A DNA stretch of 6,060 nt. It comes from Frankiales bacterium. GTDB lineage: Bacteria > Actinomycetota > Actinomycetes > Mycobacteriales > SCTD01. The translations under genes and the position numbers were made by a program. The notes below the pieces were generated by a model that ran no database searches, had not been told where the DNA came from, and was given only the letters and a program-made list of their open reading frames with translations. The stretch is taken from assembly GCA_025965735.1 (NCBI GenBank), contig JAOPWK010000054.1, positions 1-6,060 of the forward strand, read 5' to 3'. Below are positions 5,961 through 6,060 of this stretch, piece after piece (position 1 is the stretch's first letter; each line of letters opens with the position of its first letter).

Positions 5961-6031
5961 TGATCCACAGAAGGATCGGTCCGCTCAGCGGCGCATCGAG
6001 GCGCTGACGAGACCACATCTTCTGTGGATCA
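5961..6031. repeat. Long imperfect palindrome with perfect 13-bp outer arms
   Basis: TGATCCACAGAAG (5961-5973) is the exact reverse complement of CTTCTGTGGATCA (6019-6031). Inside, GGTC (5978-5981) pairs with GACC (6011-6014), and TCAGCG (5985-5990) pairs with CGCTGA (6002-6007). All three stems share one axis at 5996 with no register shift, giving about 25 of 35 paired positions. Outside the arms, pairing continues imperfectly to about 5952 and 6040, with two G-U wobbles if read as plus-strand RNA. No T-run follows on either strand, so it is not a classical terminator. It could be a REP- or MITE-like element, a regulatory site or a structured RNA. It lies 59 bases upstream of the first gene of the operon. 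Confidence 0.85.
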
Positions 6032-6036
6032 CGGGG

Positions 6037-6060
6037 AGCGAGCGGGCGAGCGGGCGAGCG
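6037..6060. repeat. 8-bp tandem repeat AGCGGGCG running off the window edge
   Basis: Two complete copies (6041-6048 and 6049-6056) are followed by the first half of a third (6057-6060) and preceded by a lone AGCG (6037-6040). The array continues to the end of the window, so its full length is unknown. It directly adjoins the long palindrome. Short repeats of this kind are prone to slippage. Confidence 0.8.

Noticed and set aside
5903..6016. A 38-residue N-terminal extension of the SDR from a GTG at 6016
   Set aside because: The extra residues do not resemble SDR N-termini, lie in the promoter and palindrome region, and the ATG at 5902 gives the standard beginning close before the first beta strand.
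5961..6031. Two inverted DnaA-box-like sites (TGATCCACA, one mismatch to TTATCCACA)
   Set aside because: There are only two, they are part of the 13-bp palindrome arms, and there is no AT-rich region, dnaA/dnaN gene or box cluster nearby, so an origin is not supported. A lone DnaA-binding regulatory site cannot be ruled out.

Overview
The window has very high G+C content. Codons are strongly biased to G or C in the third position, several genes start with GTG, and classical Shine-Dalgarno sequences are mostly absent. Together with the protein types present, this points to a chromosomal segment of a high-GC actinobacterium. I cannot fix the genus from the sequence. Nothing marks the window as phage or plasmid: there is no transposase, integrase, tRNA, rRNA or CRISPR array.

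Layout. Positions 1-36 (+) hold the last codons of an upstream gene whose stop overlaps the start of the next gene. That next gene, at 33-1556 (+), encodes a complete class I adenylate-forming acyl-CoA synthetase. It ends five bases before the end of a leftward gene cluster, so the two transcription units converge at about 1557-1561. The cluster is on the minus strand and is read from about 5902 down to 1562. In transcription order it encodes a short-chain dehydrogenase/reductase (4982-5902), a small DUF456-type membrane protein (4510-4980), a cytoplasmic DsbA/FrnE-type thiol oxidoreductase (3772-4473), an ABC1/UbiB/AarF-family atypical kinase (2451-3761), and a 292-residue helical protein built of 14-residue repeats (1562-2440). 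The gaps are 1, 36, 10 and 10 bases, which suggests one operon with translational coupling.

The stretch upstream of the operon (5903-6060, non-coding in my reading) is the most structured DNA here. It holds a possible -10 element placed so that the first mRNA could be leaderless, a small palindrome in the -35 region, a 71-base imperfect palindrome with perfect 13-bp outer arms (5961-6031), and an 8-bp tandem repeat that runs off the window's right edge.

How the genes may work together is inference. The operon combines redox enzymes (SDR, FrnE-like), a membrane protein, a kinase family tied to quinone and lipid metabolism, and an amphipathic repeat protein that could lie on a membrane or lipid surface. 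The pairing of the ABC1 kinase with the repeat protein is the least explained and most interesting part. I found no recognisable defence system or other exotic machinery.
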